Source: Pseudomonas thivervalensis (GTDB taxonomy: Bacteria > Pseudomonadota > Gammaproteobacteria > Pseudomonadales > Pseudomonadaceae). Taken from it: a stretch of DNA of 64,000 nt. The translations under genes and the position numbers were made by a program. Numbering within the stretch: position 1 is the stretch's first letter; each line of letters starts with the position of its first letter. Below the pieces are notes generated by a model that worked only from the letters and a program-made list of their open reading frames with translations, made no database searches and was not told the DNA's origin. The DNA lies in NCBI RefSeq assembly GCF_001269655.1, contig NZ_LHVE01000004.1, forward strand, positions 124,001-188,000, given 5' to 3'. Positions 1-8,844 of the stretch are shown here, piece by piece.

Positions 1-867
1 ACGGCCTTCACCGCCGAAGACCCGGAAGACAACCCGCCGATGGCGCGGTGGTTGACCCTGGCCGAAAGCGGTTCGCTGTTCGACATCGAGGTTAATGCCA
101 GCCCGATTCTCGCGGCGGAAATGCTGCGTCGCAACCTGTGGAACGTGGCCTACGGCGCGCTGGTGACCTCCGCCACGCTGACCGCCCTGGGCACGTTCGA
201 CCGCTTCCGCATGCGCGCCGGCCTGCCGAAGAAAGCCGTGACCGCCGTGGTCCCGAGCCCCTTCCATCACGCCGACGCCGGTGTGCTGCGGGTGCCGGAC
301 CTCAAGGCCGACCCCCGGGATGCGGCCGGCCATACGGCGGCGATCATCCGTGACCTGCCGGAACTGGTGGAAGGCTCACGGGGCACCCTGGTGCTGTTTT
401 CCTCGCGCAAGCAGATGCAGGACGTGTTCGACGGCCTTGATCGTGACTGGCGCAAGCAGGTGTTCATCCAGGGCAACCTGTCGAAGCAGGAAACCCTGAA
501 CAAGCACAAGGCACGGGTCGACGGTGGTGATTCCAGCGTGTTGTTCGGCCTGGCGAGCTTCGCCGAAGGCGTGGACTTGCCCGGTGCCTATTGCGAGCAC
601 GTGGTGATCGCCAAGATCCCCTTCTCGGTCCCCGACGATCCGGTGGAGGCGGCGTTGGCCGAGTGGATCGAAGTCCGGGGTGGCAATCCGTTCATGGAAA
701 TCTCCGTACCGGATGCATCGCTGAAGCTGGTCCAGGCGTGTGGCCGCTTGCTGCGCACCGAAGAAGACCGCGGCACCATCACCTTGCTCGACCGCAGGCT
801 GGTGACCCAGCGCTATGGCAAGGCGATCCTCAATGCATTGCCGCCGTTTCGGCGGGAGATTTCCTGA
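1..867 (+). CDS. dinG: ATP-dependent DNA helicase DinG, C-terminal part (5' end outside window)
   Basis: The frame is open from the first base, so this is the last 288 residues of a larger protein. It reads as the second RecA-like domain of a DinG/XPD-type superfamily 2 helicase: VTSATL early on, LFSSRKQMQ in the middle, FGLASFAEGVDLPG, and the motif VI stretch QACGRLLRTEEDRG near the end. DinG unwinds DNA with 5'-3' polarity, acts on R-loops and D-loops and normally carries an iron-sulfur cluster in the part not seen here. The stop is followed directly by a REP element, so it is probably the last gene of its transcript. The family call is firm; DinG over a close paralogue is likely but rests on the C-terminal half only. 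Confidence 0.88.
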   Translation, partial: TAFTAEDPEDNPPMARWLTLAESGSLFDIEVNASPILAAEMLRRNLWNVAYGALVTSATLTALGTFDRFRMRAGLPKKAVTAVVPSPFHHADAGVLRVPDLKADPRDAAGHTAAIIRDLPELVEGSRGTLVLFSSRKQMQDVFDGLDRDWRKQVFIQGNLSKQETLNKHKARVDGGDSSVLFGLASFAEGVDLPGAYCEHVVIAKIPFSVPDDPVEAALAEWIEVRGGNPFMEISVPDASLKLVQACGRLLRTEEDRGTITLLDRRLVTQRYGKAILNALPPFRREIS

Positions 868-937
868 TCCGGGCAATGACTTTGCTCTGGCGAGGGCGTT
901 TTTGTACAAGAGGAATTTCTGTAGCAAAAGGAGCTTT

Positions 938-1102
938 TGTGGCGAGGGAGCTTGCTCCCGCTGGGCTCTGTAGGAGCTGGCGAAGCCTGCGATCTTTTTC
1001 ATCTTGCGCTTGAGACTCAAGTGTCCAGGGAAAGATCGCAGCCTCGCTGCACTCGACAGCTCCTACAACGCACCCCAGCGGGAGCAAGCTCCCTCGCCAC
1101 AA
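938..1102. repeat. Nested REP palindrome (two families, one inside the other)
   Basis: The outer arms begin TGTGGCGAGGGAGCTTGCTC and end with its reverse complement. Inside, at about 970-1066, a second palindrome has arms GTAGGAGCTGGCGAAGCCTG and the matching AGGCTGCGATCTTT type sequence. Together with weaker sequence on both sides it fills the roughly 340-base space between dinG and the next gene. The same two-layer arrangement recurs at 25708 and 58690. Confidence 0.85.
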
Positions 1103-1208
1103 AGGCCAGCGCCAACCCGGTCAGCCGTCTTGCGGCGGTTCCCAAAACCCTTAATGGCTGGAACAATGCGGCCAGTGCAAAAAAGTGTTCAGTGGAGAGA
1201 GGTTACGG

Positions 1209-2354
1209 GTGCAAATTCAAGGCCATTACGAGCTTCAGTTCGAGGCGGTGCGTGAAGCGTTCGCGGCGCTGTTCGATGATCCCCAGGAGCGCGGCGCGGC
1301 GTTGTGCATCCAGGTGGGTGGCCGCACGGTGATCGACCTGTGGGCCGGCACCGCCGACAAGGATGGCCATGAAGCCTGGCACAGCGACACCCTCGCCAAC
1401 CTGTTTTCCTGCACCAAGACGTTCACTGCCGTCACCGCCCTGCAACTGGTGGCCGAGGGCAAGTTGCAACTGGATGCCCCGGTTGCCCGCTATTGGCCAG
1501 CGTTCGCTGCGGCCGGCAAAGCCGCCATCACCCTTCGCCAACTGCTCTGCCATCAGGCCGGGCTCCCGGCATTGCGTGACTTATTGCCGCCCGAAGCGCT
1601 TTATGACTGGCAAACCATGGTCGACGCCCTGGCTGCCGAAACACCTTGGTGGACACCGGGCGAGGGCCACGGTTATGCCGCGATCACTTACGGCTGGCTG
1701 GTGGGTGAATTGTTACGCCGGGCCGATGGGCGCGGCCCGGGGGAGTCCATCGTGGCGCGCGTCGCCAAACCGTTGGGCCTGGATTTTCACGTGGGCCTGG
1801 CCGATGAGGAGTTTCATCGCGTAGCCCATATCGCTCGTGGCAAAGGCAACGTCGGCGATGCGGCGGCCCAGCGCCTGCTGCAGGTGACGATGCGCGAGCC
1901 CACGGCCATGACCACCCGAGCCTTCATCAATCCGCCGTCGATCATGACCAGCACCAACAAGCCGGAATGGCGGCGCATGCAGCAACCAGCCGCCAACGGC
2001 CACGGCAATGCCCGTAGTCTGGCCGGGTTCTATGCGGGGCTGCTGGATGGCAGTCTGCTGGAAGGTGAAATGCTCGACGAGCTGACTCGCCAGCACAGCT
2101 TCGGCGAGGACAAGACGTTGTTGACCCAGACCCGTTTCGGCCTGGGTTGCATGCTCGACCAGCCGGACGTACCGAATGCGACCTACGGCCTCGGCCCACG
2201 GGCGTTCGGTCACCCGGGGGCCGGTGGTTCCATCGGGTTTGCCGATCCTGAGCATGATGTCGCGTTCGGCTTCGTGACCAACACGCTCGGGCCTTACGTA
2301 TTGATGGACCCACGCGCGCAGAACCTTGCGCGGGTGCTTGCCACTTGTCTATAA
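1209..2354 (+). CDS. Serine beta-lactamase-like hydrolase/esterase (class C beta-lactamase family)
   Basis: The 381-residue protein belongs to the class C beta-lactamase/penicillin-binding-protein fold that includes EstB-type esterases. The SxxK nucleophile motif is SCTK in LFSCTKTFTA near residue 66, the second motif tyrosine lies in AAITYGWLVGEL, and the third-motif equivalent is GHPGAGGS near the C-terminus, where esterases often lack the KTG of true lactamases. No signal peptide is visible, so it is probably cytoplasmic and more likely an esterase than a resistance enzyme. The frame can be opened at 1185, but GTG at 1209 is preceded by GGAGAGAGG at six-base spacing and gives the usual MQIQGHYELQF-type beginning. 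Substrate unknown. Confidence 0.8.
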   Translation: MQIQGHYELQFEAVREAFAALFDDPQERGAALCIQVGGRTVIDLWAGTADKDGHEAWHSDTLANLFSCTKTFTAVTALQLVAEGKLQLDAPVARYWPAFAAAGKAAITLRQLLCHQAGLPALRDLLPPEALYDWQTMVDALAAETPWWTPGEGHGYAAITYGWLVGELLRRADGRGPGESIVARVAKPLGLDFHVGLADEEFHRVAHIARGKGNVGDAAAQRLLQVTMREPTAMTTRAFINPPSIMTSTNKPEWRRMQQPAANGHGNARSLAGFYAGLLDGSLLEGEMLDELTRQHSFGEDKTLLTQTRFGLGCMLDQPDVPNATYGLGPRAFGHPGAGGSIGFADPEHDVAFGFVTNTLGPYVLMDPRAQNLARVLATCL

Positions 2355-2372
2355 AACGCCATTGAAGGCCAT

Positions 2373-2397
2373 GGACACAGGAACCTCGTGTCCTTTT
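2373..2397 (+). terminator. Rho-independent terminator after the beta-lactamase-like gene
   Basis: GGACAC and GTGTCC pair around a nine-base loop and are followed by TTTT. The hairpin starts 19 bases after the stop codon. The stem is short, so termination may be partial. Confidence 0.55.
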
Positions 2398-2471
2398 CAG
2401 TTTCCAAGCGTCTGTTTATGCGGCCAGAACATGGCCTTGTTTTTTCATTTAGATCATTTTGTGGATATCCA

Positions 2472-3602
2472 ATGTCATCGAATAAAACCCTCGCTCTGGC
2501 GCTGTGCTTCGCTATCACCGGTTGCGCACAAACCCCACAAAATGATGCCGAGGGCAGCAGTGGCTGGTGGCCGTTCGGTTCTTCCGACAAGGTCGCGACC
2601 AAGGAAACGGCGCCAGCGGCGCCCCTGAAGCCAGCCGCCGTCGCGCCGCAAGCCAAGGCCGAGAGCGCCAGCCATTGGTGGTGGCCGTTCTCTTCCGAGG
2701 AAACCGCCGCAGACGCTGCCAGAAAAGTCGAAGCAAAAGCAGAGGCCAAGCCTGAAACCAAGGCGCCGCAGGCCGTTGCCAAGGCCGAAGCCGAAAGCAA
2801 CGGCAAGTGGTGGTGGCCGTTCGGTGGCAAGGATCAGGAAACCGCCAAGGCGGTGCCGATGCCCGATCCGAAAGTCACCCAGGCCTGGCTTGACGACTAC
2901 GAGCCGAAACTGCGCACCGCCATCAAGGACAGCAAGCTCGAACTCGAGCGCCGCGACAATGTGCTGGTGGTTACCGCGCCCGTGGACGGCTCGTTCAACC
3001 CGGACCGTCCGGCCATGCTGCTGCCCGTGACCCTCGGCCCGTTCACCCGCGTGGCGAAGATCCTCGAAGCCGATCCGAAGACCGCCGTGCTGATCCTCGG
3101 TCACGCCGACACCTCGGGCGCGGCACCGGCCAACCTCAAGCTCAGCCAGGAGCGTGCCCAGTCCGTGGCAGCGATTTTCCGCCTCAGCGGCCTGCAACGT
3201 GATCGCCTGATGCTGCGCGGCATGGGCGCAGTGGCGCCACGTGCGGCCAATGACAGCGTTGAAGGGCGCGCCTTGAACCGTCGTGTGGAACTGCTGGTCA
3301 CGCCAGCCAACACCATGGTTGCGCTGCTGAGCAAATACAACATGCCGGCCCCGGCCCCGGTGACCATGGTTGCCGCCCAGGATGTGAAGCCTGCTGCCCC
3401 GGCCCCTGCGCCCGCGGCTAAAAAAGCAGTGGCCTCGACCACCAAAGCCTCGGCCAAGAAAGCACCGGCCAAAAAAGCCGCGACCAAGGCGCCTGCAAAG
3501 AAGGCTCCGGCCAAGCCCGCCACCCCGGCGAAGAAACCCCAACCGGCCAAAGCCGCCACCGATACCAAGAAAGTCGCGGCCGCCGAGACCCCGAAGCAGT
3601 GA
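2472..3602 (+). CDS. OmpA-family lipoprotein with three WWPF repeats and Lys/Ala/Pro-rich tail
   Basis: The 376-residue protein starts with a lipoprotein signal, lipobox AITGC with Cys at residue 18. Residues 31-39, 68-76 and 112-119 are three copies of a motif (GWWPFGSSD, HWWWPFSSE, KWWWPFGGK) joined by Ala/Lys/Glu-rich linkers. An OmpA-like peptidoglycan-binding domain follows at about 165-278 (ILGHADTSG, LSQERAQSVAAIF, LNRRVELLV). The last 75 residues are repeats of the AKKAPAKKA kind, resembling histone H1-like tails. An upstream ATG at about 2418 would put extra residues before the signal sequence and is rejected. pdxH begins 24 bases downstream with no terminator, so the two may be cotranscribed. 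The OmpA fold is clear; the role of the Trp repeats and tail is unknown. Confidence 0.85.
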   Translation: MSSNKTLALALCFAITGCAQTPQNDAEGSSGWWPFGSSDKVATKETAPAAPLKPAAVAPQAKAESASHWWWPFSSEETAADAARKVEAKAEAKPETKAPQAVAKAEAESNGKWWWPFGGKDQETAKAVPMPDPKVTQAWLDDYEPKLRTAIKDSKLELERRDNVLVVTAPVDGSFNPDRPAMLLPVTLGPFTRVAKILEADPKTAVLILGHADTSGAAPANLKLSQERAQSVAAIFRLSGLQRDRLMLRGMGAVAPRAANDSVEGRALNRRVELLVTPANTMVALLSKYNMPAPAPVTMVAAQDVKPAAPAPAPAAKKAVASTTKASAKKAPAKKAATKAPAKKAPAKPATPAKKPQPAKAATDTKKVAAAETPKQ

Positions 3603-3626
3603 TGGGCTAACCACAAGGAACGCGCC

Positions 3627-4274
3627 ATGACCCAACCGCTGGCTGATATGCGCCGCGACTACACCCGCGACGGCTTGACCGAGGCACAAGCCCCGGCCGA
3701 GCCGTTTGCACTGTTCCACCAATGGTTCGCCGACGCGGTGAAAACCGAACAGGCCCCGGTGGAGGCCAACGCCATGACCCTGGCGACGGTGGATGCAGAC
3801 GGGCGCCCGCATTGCCGAATCCTGTTGCTCAAGGGCCTGGATGCCCTGGGCTTCACGTTCTTCACCAACTACGACAGCGCCAAGGGGCAGCAACTGGCCG
3901 CGAATCCGTTCGCGGCCATGACGTTTTTCTGGCCGGCCCTGGAACGCCAGGTGCGCATCGAAGGCAAAGTGGTCAAGGTCACGGCGCAAGAGTCGGACGC
4001 CTATTACCAGGTTCGCCCGCTGGGCAGCCGTCTCGGCGCCTGGGCTTCACCCCAGAGCCGGGTGATTTCAGGGCGTGCGGAGCTGGATGATTTGCTCAAG
4101 GCCACCGAGCAACGCTTCAGCGACAGCCAACCCCACTGCCCGGAGCATTGGGGCGGTTACCGCTTGTTGCCCGAGCGCATCGAGTTTTGGCAGGGCCGCC
4201 CGAGCCGCCTGCATGATCGCCTCAACTATCGCCTGCAAGGGGCGAACTGGACTCTCGAGCGCCTGGCGCCTTAA
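3627..4274 (+). CDS. pdxH: Pyridoxamine 5'-phosphate oxidase
   Basis: PdxH oxidises pyridoxamine or pyridoxine 5'-phosphate to pyridoxal 5'-phosphate with FMN and oxygen in the cytoplasm. The 215 residues are the usual length. Family stretches are visible in order: [10 protein letters not shown] at the N-terminus, [22 protein letters not shown] (FMN contact region), [29 protein letters not shown], and the closing PSRLHDRL with LERLAP. It sits 24 bases after the OmpA-like lipoprotein on the same strand. Its last 53 bases overlap the end of a convergent small gene on the other strand. Confidence 0.96.
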   Translation: MTQPLADMRRDYTRDGLTEAQAPAEPFALFHQWFADAVKTEQAPVEANAMTLATVDADGRPHCRILLLKGLDALGFTFFTNYDSAKGQQLAANPFAAMTFFWPALERQVRIEGKVVKVTAQESDAYYQVRPLGSRLGAWASPQSRVISGRAELDDLLKATEQRFSDSQPHCPEHWGGYRLLPERIEFWQGRPSRLHDRLNYRLQGANWTLERLAP

Positions 4275-4503
4275 CGGGATAACTTGCCGCAGCGGTTTGC
4301 AGCCATTGCGGCAGGTCCCGGCGCTTGATGCCTTGCTCCCGGGCGCGGGTCAATTGTTGCAGCATATAGGTCCTTTTCTGCTCATCCTGCCCCGCCAGCG
4401 ACAGCGCCAGGTCGCGGTCCATCCAGCGTTTGATCCGCACGTACAGCCACCCGTGGAAGTACAGGCCGGCCACGGTGGTCATGACGATAATGAAATAATC
4501 CAT
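4222..4503 (-). CDS. Small membrane-anchored protein of unknown function
   Basis: The 93-residue protein begins [19 protein letters not shown], one probable transmembrane helix, followed by a charged segment ([36 protein letters not shown]) that looks helical. I recognise similar small proteins next to pdxH in other Pseudomonas but know no function. The tail runs 53 bases into pdxH on the opposite strand, so the exact C-terminus is conserved only as far as pdxH allows. It is divergent from the glycine-zipper lipoprotein gene, with about 170 bases between the starts. Confidence 0.65.
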   Translation of the reverse strand: MDYFIIVMTTVAGLYFHGWLYVRIKRWMDRDLALSLAGQDEQKRTYMLQQLTRAREQGIKRRDLPQWLQTAAASYPVKAPGARESSSPLAGDS

Positions 4504-4674
4504 GAAAAAATCCCTGGGTTGATGACGCAGGTTTTGTAAATTGGCGCTACTGTTTGGTGAATTTTTCCGGTGCGCCTGTATCCCACCTGAATGAAAACAA
4601 TTTTATCCCGGCCAGGCCGTGACAGGCGTCAAGCTGGGGAGTTTAATGAATCCCTGTCTTTTGGAGTTGATGCT

Positions 4675-5139
4675 ATGCGTAAGTCTGTTTTGCTGGTTGC
4701 TTCCTTTTCCACGATGGCGATGTTGCTCACTGGCTGTCAGTCGAGCCTGACCGGTGACTCCTACTCCCGTGACGAAGCGCGTCGCGTGCAGACGATTCGC
4801 ATGGGGACTATCGAATCCCTGCGTCCGGTCAAGATCGAAGGCACCAAGACCCCGATCGGCGGTGCGGCCGGTGCCGTGGTCGGTGGTGTAGGCGGCAGCG
4901 CCATCGGCGGTGGCCGTGGCAGTATTGTCGCTGCCGTGATCGGTGCTGTGGCGGGTGGCCTGATTGGTTCCGCCACTGAAGAAGGCCTGACCCGTACCCA
5001 GGGTGTGGAAATCACTGTGCGTGAAGATGACGGCAGTATGCGTGCCTATGTGCAGCAGGTTCAGGAGAACGAGGTGTTCCGTGTGGGTGAGCGGGTTCGT
5101 ATTTCCACTGTCGGTGGTACGAGTCGCGTATCGCACTAA
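4675..5139 (+). CDS. Glycine-zipper outer-membrane lipoprotein (SlyB/Rick_17kDa type)
   Basis: The 154-residue protein has a lipoprotein signal with lipobox LLTGC. Residues about 62-105 form a glycine zipper: GGAAGAVVGGVGGSAIGG followed by GSIVAAVIGAVAGGLIGSA, typical of the 2TM surface-antigen family. The C-terminal third is a small beta-rich domain (VEITVREDDGSMRAYVQQV, FRVGERVRIST). The protein is probably an envelope-stability lipoprotein like SlyB. The start at 4675 has TGGAGTTG upstream and puts the signal peptide at residue 1; an ATG 84 bases upstream is rejected. A strong terminator follows, so it is a single-gene unit. Confidence 0.85.
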   Translation: MRKSVLLVASFSTMAMLLTGCQSSLTGDSYSRDEARRVQTIRMGTIESLRPVKIEGTKTPIGGAAGAVVGGVGGSAIGGGRGSIVAAVIGAVAGGLIGSATEEGLTRTQGVEITVREDDGSMRAYVQQVQENEVFRVGERVRISTVGGTSRVSH

Positions 5140-5156
5140 GCTTGGTTAGGTAAGAG

Positions 5157-5199
5157 AAAAAACGGCGATTCTTCCTCAATGGGATAGCGCCGTTTTTTT
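5157..5199 (+). terminator. Rho-independent terminator after the glycine-zipper lipoprotein
   Basis: AAAAAACGGCG pairs with CGCCGTTTTTTT around a 20-base loop containing a small secondary pairing. The T run is seven long, and the A run on the other side would also allow termination from the left-pointing strand. Confidence 0.8.
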
Positions 5200-5549
5200 A
5201 TGGCTTTGTTTCGGGGGACGGGGTGTATATCCGTTTCTTCGGTAACGGCTGCTTAGGGTTCCGCCCTGACGGCGGGTCACTTTTGAAGAGCGCAAAAGTA
5301 ACCAAAACGCTCTTGCCCCACCACTCGGTGCCTCGCCTAGGCTCGGCATGCCTGAACGAAGGCCTTGCTCCGTGGGCCCGCCGCGAAGGGCCATCCATGG
5401 CCCAGCGCGGCTACCTCGGCATCCATGCCGAGGTGCCCACTGCGCAAGGCCTTCGTTCAGCCATCGTGGTCAACGGGGCGCCCCAGATCAAAAACAAAGC
5501 GAGGCGGCCTGATAGCCGACCTGGCTCTTGATGGGGACCGCGTTTCTCC

Positions 5550-5638
5550 TGTGGGAGCGAGCTTGCTCGCGAAGAGGCCAGCAAGCCCAGTATCCATGTG
5601 ACTGAACCACCGCCATCGCGAGCAAGCTCGCTCCCACA
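5550..5638. repeat. REP palindrome (GTGGGAGCGAGCTTGCTCGC family)
   Basis: Arms TGTGGGAGCGAGCTTGCTCG and the reverse complement flank about 40 bases. It is the left of two copies at the centre of the large inverted repeat. Confidence 0.85.
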
Positions 5639-5691
5639 TTCAATCTTCAGCGGACACAGAATTCATATCCAACACACCTCCTGTGGGAGCG

Positions 5692-5771
5692 GGCTTGCTC
5701 GCGAAGAGGTCAGCACATCCAGCATCATCATTGACTGTGACGCCGCCTTCGCGAGCAAGCCCGCTCCCACA
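5692..5771. repeat. REP palindrome (GTGGGAGCGGGCTTGCTCGC variant)
   Basis: This is the right of the two central copies. Both arms carry the matching G/C change (GGGCTTGC with GCAAGCCC), so the stem is compensated, which argues for selection or gene conversion acting on the paired structure. Confidence 0.85.
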
Positions 5772-6119
5772 GGAGAAACGCGGTCCCCATCAAGAGCCAG
5801 GTCGGCTATCAGGCCGCCTCGCGGTAGCCGTTGATCTCGGACGCCCCGTTAACCACGCTGGCCGAACGCAGGCATTGTGGAGTGGGTATCCCGGCATGGA
5901 TGCCGGGATAGCCGCGCTGGGCCATGGATGGCCCTTCGCGGCGGGCCCACGGAGCAATGCCGGAGTGAGGGCACACCGAGCCTTAGCGAGGTGCCGAGTG
6001 GTGGGGCAAAAGCGTTTTGGTTACTTTTGCGCTCTTCAAAAGTGACCCGCTGTAAGAGCGGAACCCTAAGTGGCCGTTACCGCAGCAATGGATATGCCCC
6101 CCTTCCTGGCAGCCAGAAA

Positions 6120-7307
6120 TCAGCCAGGCAATGCAGACGGCTTACGACTGGCCACCGCCGTCACCGCATAACCCACCAACGCCGCCAGGATCGACCCAGT
6201 GAGAATCCCCATCCGGTCCATGCCGGCGTAGTCGCTGACCCCAGGCTCGAACGCGAGGGAGCCAACGAACAGGCTCATGGTGAACCCGATCCCACACAGG
6301 ATTGCCACCCCCAGGATCTGCCCCCAATTGGCCCCAAGGGGCAGGCTGGCGATGCCGATTTTCACCGCCAGCCAGGTCAGGCCAAAGACGCCGACGGTCT
6401 TGCCCAGCAACAGGCCGATGGCGATGCCCATCGGCACGTGATGGGTGAAGCTCTCGACGGTAACGCCGCTCAGGGACAGGCCGGCGTTGGCGAAGGCGAA
6501 CAGCGGCAGGATCCCATAGGCCACCCAGGGATGCAGGGCATGTTCCAGGGTCAGCAGCGGCGAGGTCTCGGCGTTTTTCGTGCGCAACGGAATGCAGAAC
6601 GCCAAGGTCACACCGGCCAGGGTGGCATGGACACCGCTCTTGAGTACGCAGACCCAGAGAATCAGCCCCACGACCATGTAGGGCCCGAGCTTGACCACGC
6701 CCATCCGGTTCATCGCCACCAGCGCGGCGATGCACGTGGCCGCCAGCATGAGCGACAAGGTCGAGAGGGCGCCGGAGTAGAAGATGGCGATGATGATAAT
6801 GGCGCCCAGGTCGTCGATGATCGCCAGGGTCATCAGGAACAGCTTGAGCGACACCGGCACCCGCTTGCCGAGCAAGGCCAGCACACCGAGGGCGAATGCG
6901 ATGTCGGTGGCGGTCGGAATCGCCCAGCCCGCGAGGGCGGGAGGATTGTCGCGGTTGAGAAACCAATAGATCAGGGCGGGCACCACCATGCCGCCAATCG
7001 CCGCCGCGCCCGGCAGGACGATTTGCGAAGGTTTCGACAGTTGCCCGTCGAGGACCTCGCGCTTGACCTCGAGGCCGATGAGCAGGAAGAACATCGCCAT
7101 CAGGCCGTCGTTGATCCATAGCAGCAAGGGCTTGGCGATCTTCAACGCGCCGACCTGGGCGACCACCGGGGTGTCGAGCAGGCCGTTGTACAGCCAGGAC
7201 AGCGGCGAATTGTTGATGACCAGTGCCAGCACGGCGGCAGCGATCAGCAGCAGGCCGCTGGCAGCCTCCAGTTGAAAAAAACGTGTCAGAGAATTGCGTA
7301 GAGCCAC
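6120..7307 (-). CDS. nhaA: Na+/H+ antiporter NhaA
   Basis: NhaA is an inner-membrane antiporter that exports Na+ (or Li+) for protons and supports salt and alkaline-pH homeostasis. The 395 residues match the family length. The hallmark helix IV-V region is present: [17 protein letters not shown] and, after it, [19 protein letters not shown], containing the adjacent Asp pair that binds the ion. The N-terminal half carries [18 protein letters not shown], also typical. The gene is divergent from the PLP enzyme gene across an AT-rich 250-base interval, and its 3' end abuts the large inverted repeat. Confidence 0.95.
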   Translation of the reverse strand: MALRNSLTRFFQLEAASGLLLIAAAVLALVINNSPLSWLYNGLLDTPVVAQVGALKIAKPLLLWINDGLMAMFFLLIGLEVKREVLDGQLSKPSQIVLPGAAAIGGMVVPALIYWFLNRDNPPALAGWAIPTATDIAFALGVLALLGKRVPVSLKLFLMTLAIIDDLGAIIIIAIFYSGALSTLSLMLAATCIAALVAMNRMGVVKLGPYMVVGLILWVCVLKSGVHATLAGVTLAFCIPLRTKNAETSPLLTLEHALHPWVAYGILPLFAFANAGLSLSGVTVESFTHHVPMGIAIGLLLGKTVGVFGLTWLAVKIGIASLPLGANWGQILGVAILCGIGFTMSLFVGSLAFEPGVSDYAGMDRMGILTGSILAALVGYAVTAVASRKPSALPG

Positions 7308-7576
7308 GATCGCTCTCCATTCATTGAATCAAAAAGATGGCACACCCTAACCCGTACTGTTAGTTGTTAAAACAAAAGTTATATTCTTTTTTGTTATATG
7401 TCGTTACAAGGCCTGCGCCACGCAGTTGGCAGTTACGGGCCATATTGGACCTTAGCTGTACCTGTGCGGGATGTCGGTTTTTTCCTAAGCTGGCGTCTGG
7501 CTTTTCCGAACGCCAGCCGTGCCTGTACGACCGCGTGAGTTCCCCGCGCCGAATCGATCCAATGAGAAAACACACC

Positions 7577-8671
7577 ATGAACGACCCTCGTCAGTGGGCC
7601 CGTGAAGCGATCCGCATCATCGAGGCCGACTTCCAGCGCAGCGCCGATACCCACCTGATTCCGCTGCCGCTGCCTGGCCTGCCGGGCATCGAGCTGTACT
7701 TCAAGGATGAGTCCAGCCATCCCACCGGCAGCCTCAAGCATCGGTTGGCGCGTTCGCTGTTTCTCTACGCGTTGTGTAACGGCTGGCTCAAGCCTGGTGC
7801 TCCGGTGATCGAGGCCTCCAGCGGCTCGACGGCGATTTCCGAGGCTTACTTCGCCAGGTTGCTGGGCCTGCCGTTCATTGCGGTGATGCCGGCGACCACC
7901 TCCAAGGAAAAAATCGCGCAGATCGCGTTCTATGGCGGCCAGAGCCATTTGGTAGACGATCCGACGCAGATCTACGCCGAGTCCGAACGCCTGGCCCGCG
8001 AGCATGACGGGCACTTCATCGACCAATTCACCTATGCCGAGCGCGCCACGGACTGGCGGGCCAATAACAATATCGCCGAATCGATCTTCCAGCAGATGCG
8101 TTTCGAGCGGCATCCGGAGCCCGCTTGGCTGATTTCCAGCCCCGGCACCGGCGGCACCACGGCGACGTTGGGCCGCTATGTCCGTTACCGCCAGCATGGC
8201 ACCCGCGTGCTGTGTGCCGACGCCGAGCGTTCGGTGTTCTTCGACTACTACCGCAGTGGTGACGCCAGCCTGCGCCTGGATTGCGGTTCGCGCATCGAAG
8301 GCATCGGCCGGCCACGGGTCGAGGCATCATTCTTGCCAAAAGTCATCGATGCGATGGTCAAGGTGCCGGACGCCTTGTCGCTGGCGGCCATGCATTACCT
8401 GGCCCAGCGCTTGGGACGACGGGTCGGCGGGTCCAGCGGCACCAACCTGATCGGCGCACTCATGGCGGCCCGGCAGATGGCAGATGCGGGGGAGTCGGGG
8501 TCGATCGTGGCGATTTTGTGTGACGGTGGCGAGCGCTACGCCACGACCTATTACGACCCGGCGTGGCTCAAGGCCCAAGGCTATGAGCTGAGCGGGCTAA
8601 TGGACATCGTGGCGGCGAGCGTGGAACGGGGCGAGGCGTTGCCGCAGAGCGTGTTGCGGGCGAACATCTAA
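7577..8671 (+). CDS. PLP-dependent cysteine synthase/desulfhydrase-family enzyme
   Basis: The 364-residue protein has the fold type II PLP architecture of cysteine synthase and cystathionine beta-synthase. The Schiff-base lysine is in [12 protein letters not shown], the substrate or phosphate loop in [12 protein letters not shown], and the PLP phosphate glycines in [15 protein letters not shown]. Within this family Pseudomonas has members annotated as cysteine synthase or L-cysteine desulfhydrase, and I cannot tell which activity applies. The closing PLP-ring Ser/Gly region ([19 protein letters not shown]) is present. ATG at 7577 gives the expected [19 protein letters not shown] start; ATG at 7562 is possible. 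A REP follows the stop. Confidence 0.8.
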   Translation: MNDPRQWAREAIRIIEADFQRSADTHLIPLPLPGLPGIELYFKDESSHPTGSLKHRLARSLFLYALCNGWLKPGAPVIEASSGSTAISEAYFARLLGLPFIAVMPATTSKEKIAQIAFYGGQSHLVDDPTQIYAESERLAREHDGHFIDQFTYAERATDWRANNNIAESIFQQMRFERHPEPAWLISSPGTGGTTATLGRYVRYRQHGTRVLCADAERSVFFDYYRSGDASLRLDCGSRIEGIGRPRVEASFLPKVIDAMVKVPDALSLAAMHYLAQRLGRRVGGSSGTNLIGALMAARQMADAGESGSIVAILCDGGERYATTYYDPAWLKAQGYELSGLMDIVAASVERGEALPQSVLRANI

Positions 8672-8693
8672 TCTTGAAAACCCTGAGATCCCT

Positions 8694-8783
8694 TGTGGGA
8701 GCGAGCTTGCTCGCGATAGCGGTGGACCAGTCGACATCGGTATTGAAGGTCAGGCCGCCATCGCGAGCAAGCTCGCTCCCACA
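8694..8783. repeat. REP palindrome (GTGGGAGCGAGCTTGCTCGC family)
   Basis: Arms TGTGGGAGCGAGCTTGCTCG and the reverse complement flank about 45 bases between two convergent genes. Confidence 0.85.
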
Positions 8784-8844
8784 GGGGAAAATGCTGTTAC
8801 TTCAGGCCTGAAGTGAACAGCATCGGCTCCCAAAGGCGCCTCTG

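Larger units (their letters stand above)
5218..6103. repeat. Large imperfect inverted repeat, arms of about 330 bases
   Basis: The left arm runs from the GTGTATATCCGTTTC region through GGTTCCGCCCTGACGGCGGG, CACTTTTGAAGAGCGCAAAA and CGGCCTGATAGCCGACCTGG to CCGCGTTTCTCCTGTGGGAG. The right arm repeats these in reverse complement and order, ending at GCAATGGATATGCC. The right arm also carries a short palindrome (CCCGGCATGGATGCCGGG) that the left arm lacks. Two REP palindromes form the centre. No open reading frame here looks like a protein, so the 980 bases between the lipoprotein gene and nhaA hold only this structure. Confidence 0.85.

Noticed and set aside
1185..1208. Earlier GTG start for the beta-lactamase-like protein
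   Set aside because: No ribosome binding site precedes it, whereas GGAGAGAGG is placed correctly for GTG at 1209.
2475..3989. A 504-codon minus-strand frame opposite the OmpA lipoprotein and pdxH
   Set aside because: Arg/Gly/Phe-rich composition follows from the Lys/Ala repeats on the other strand; no recognisable domain.
5877..7121. A 414-codon plus-strand frame from the inverted repeat into nhaA antisense
   Set aside because: The first part is repeat sequence and the rest is antisense of nhaA, Gln/His/Asp-rich.
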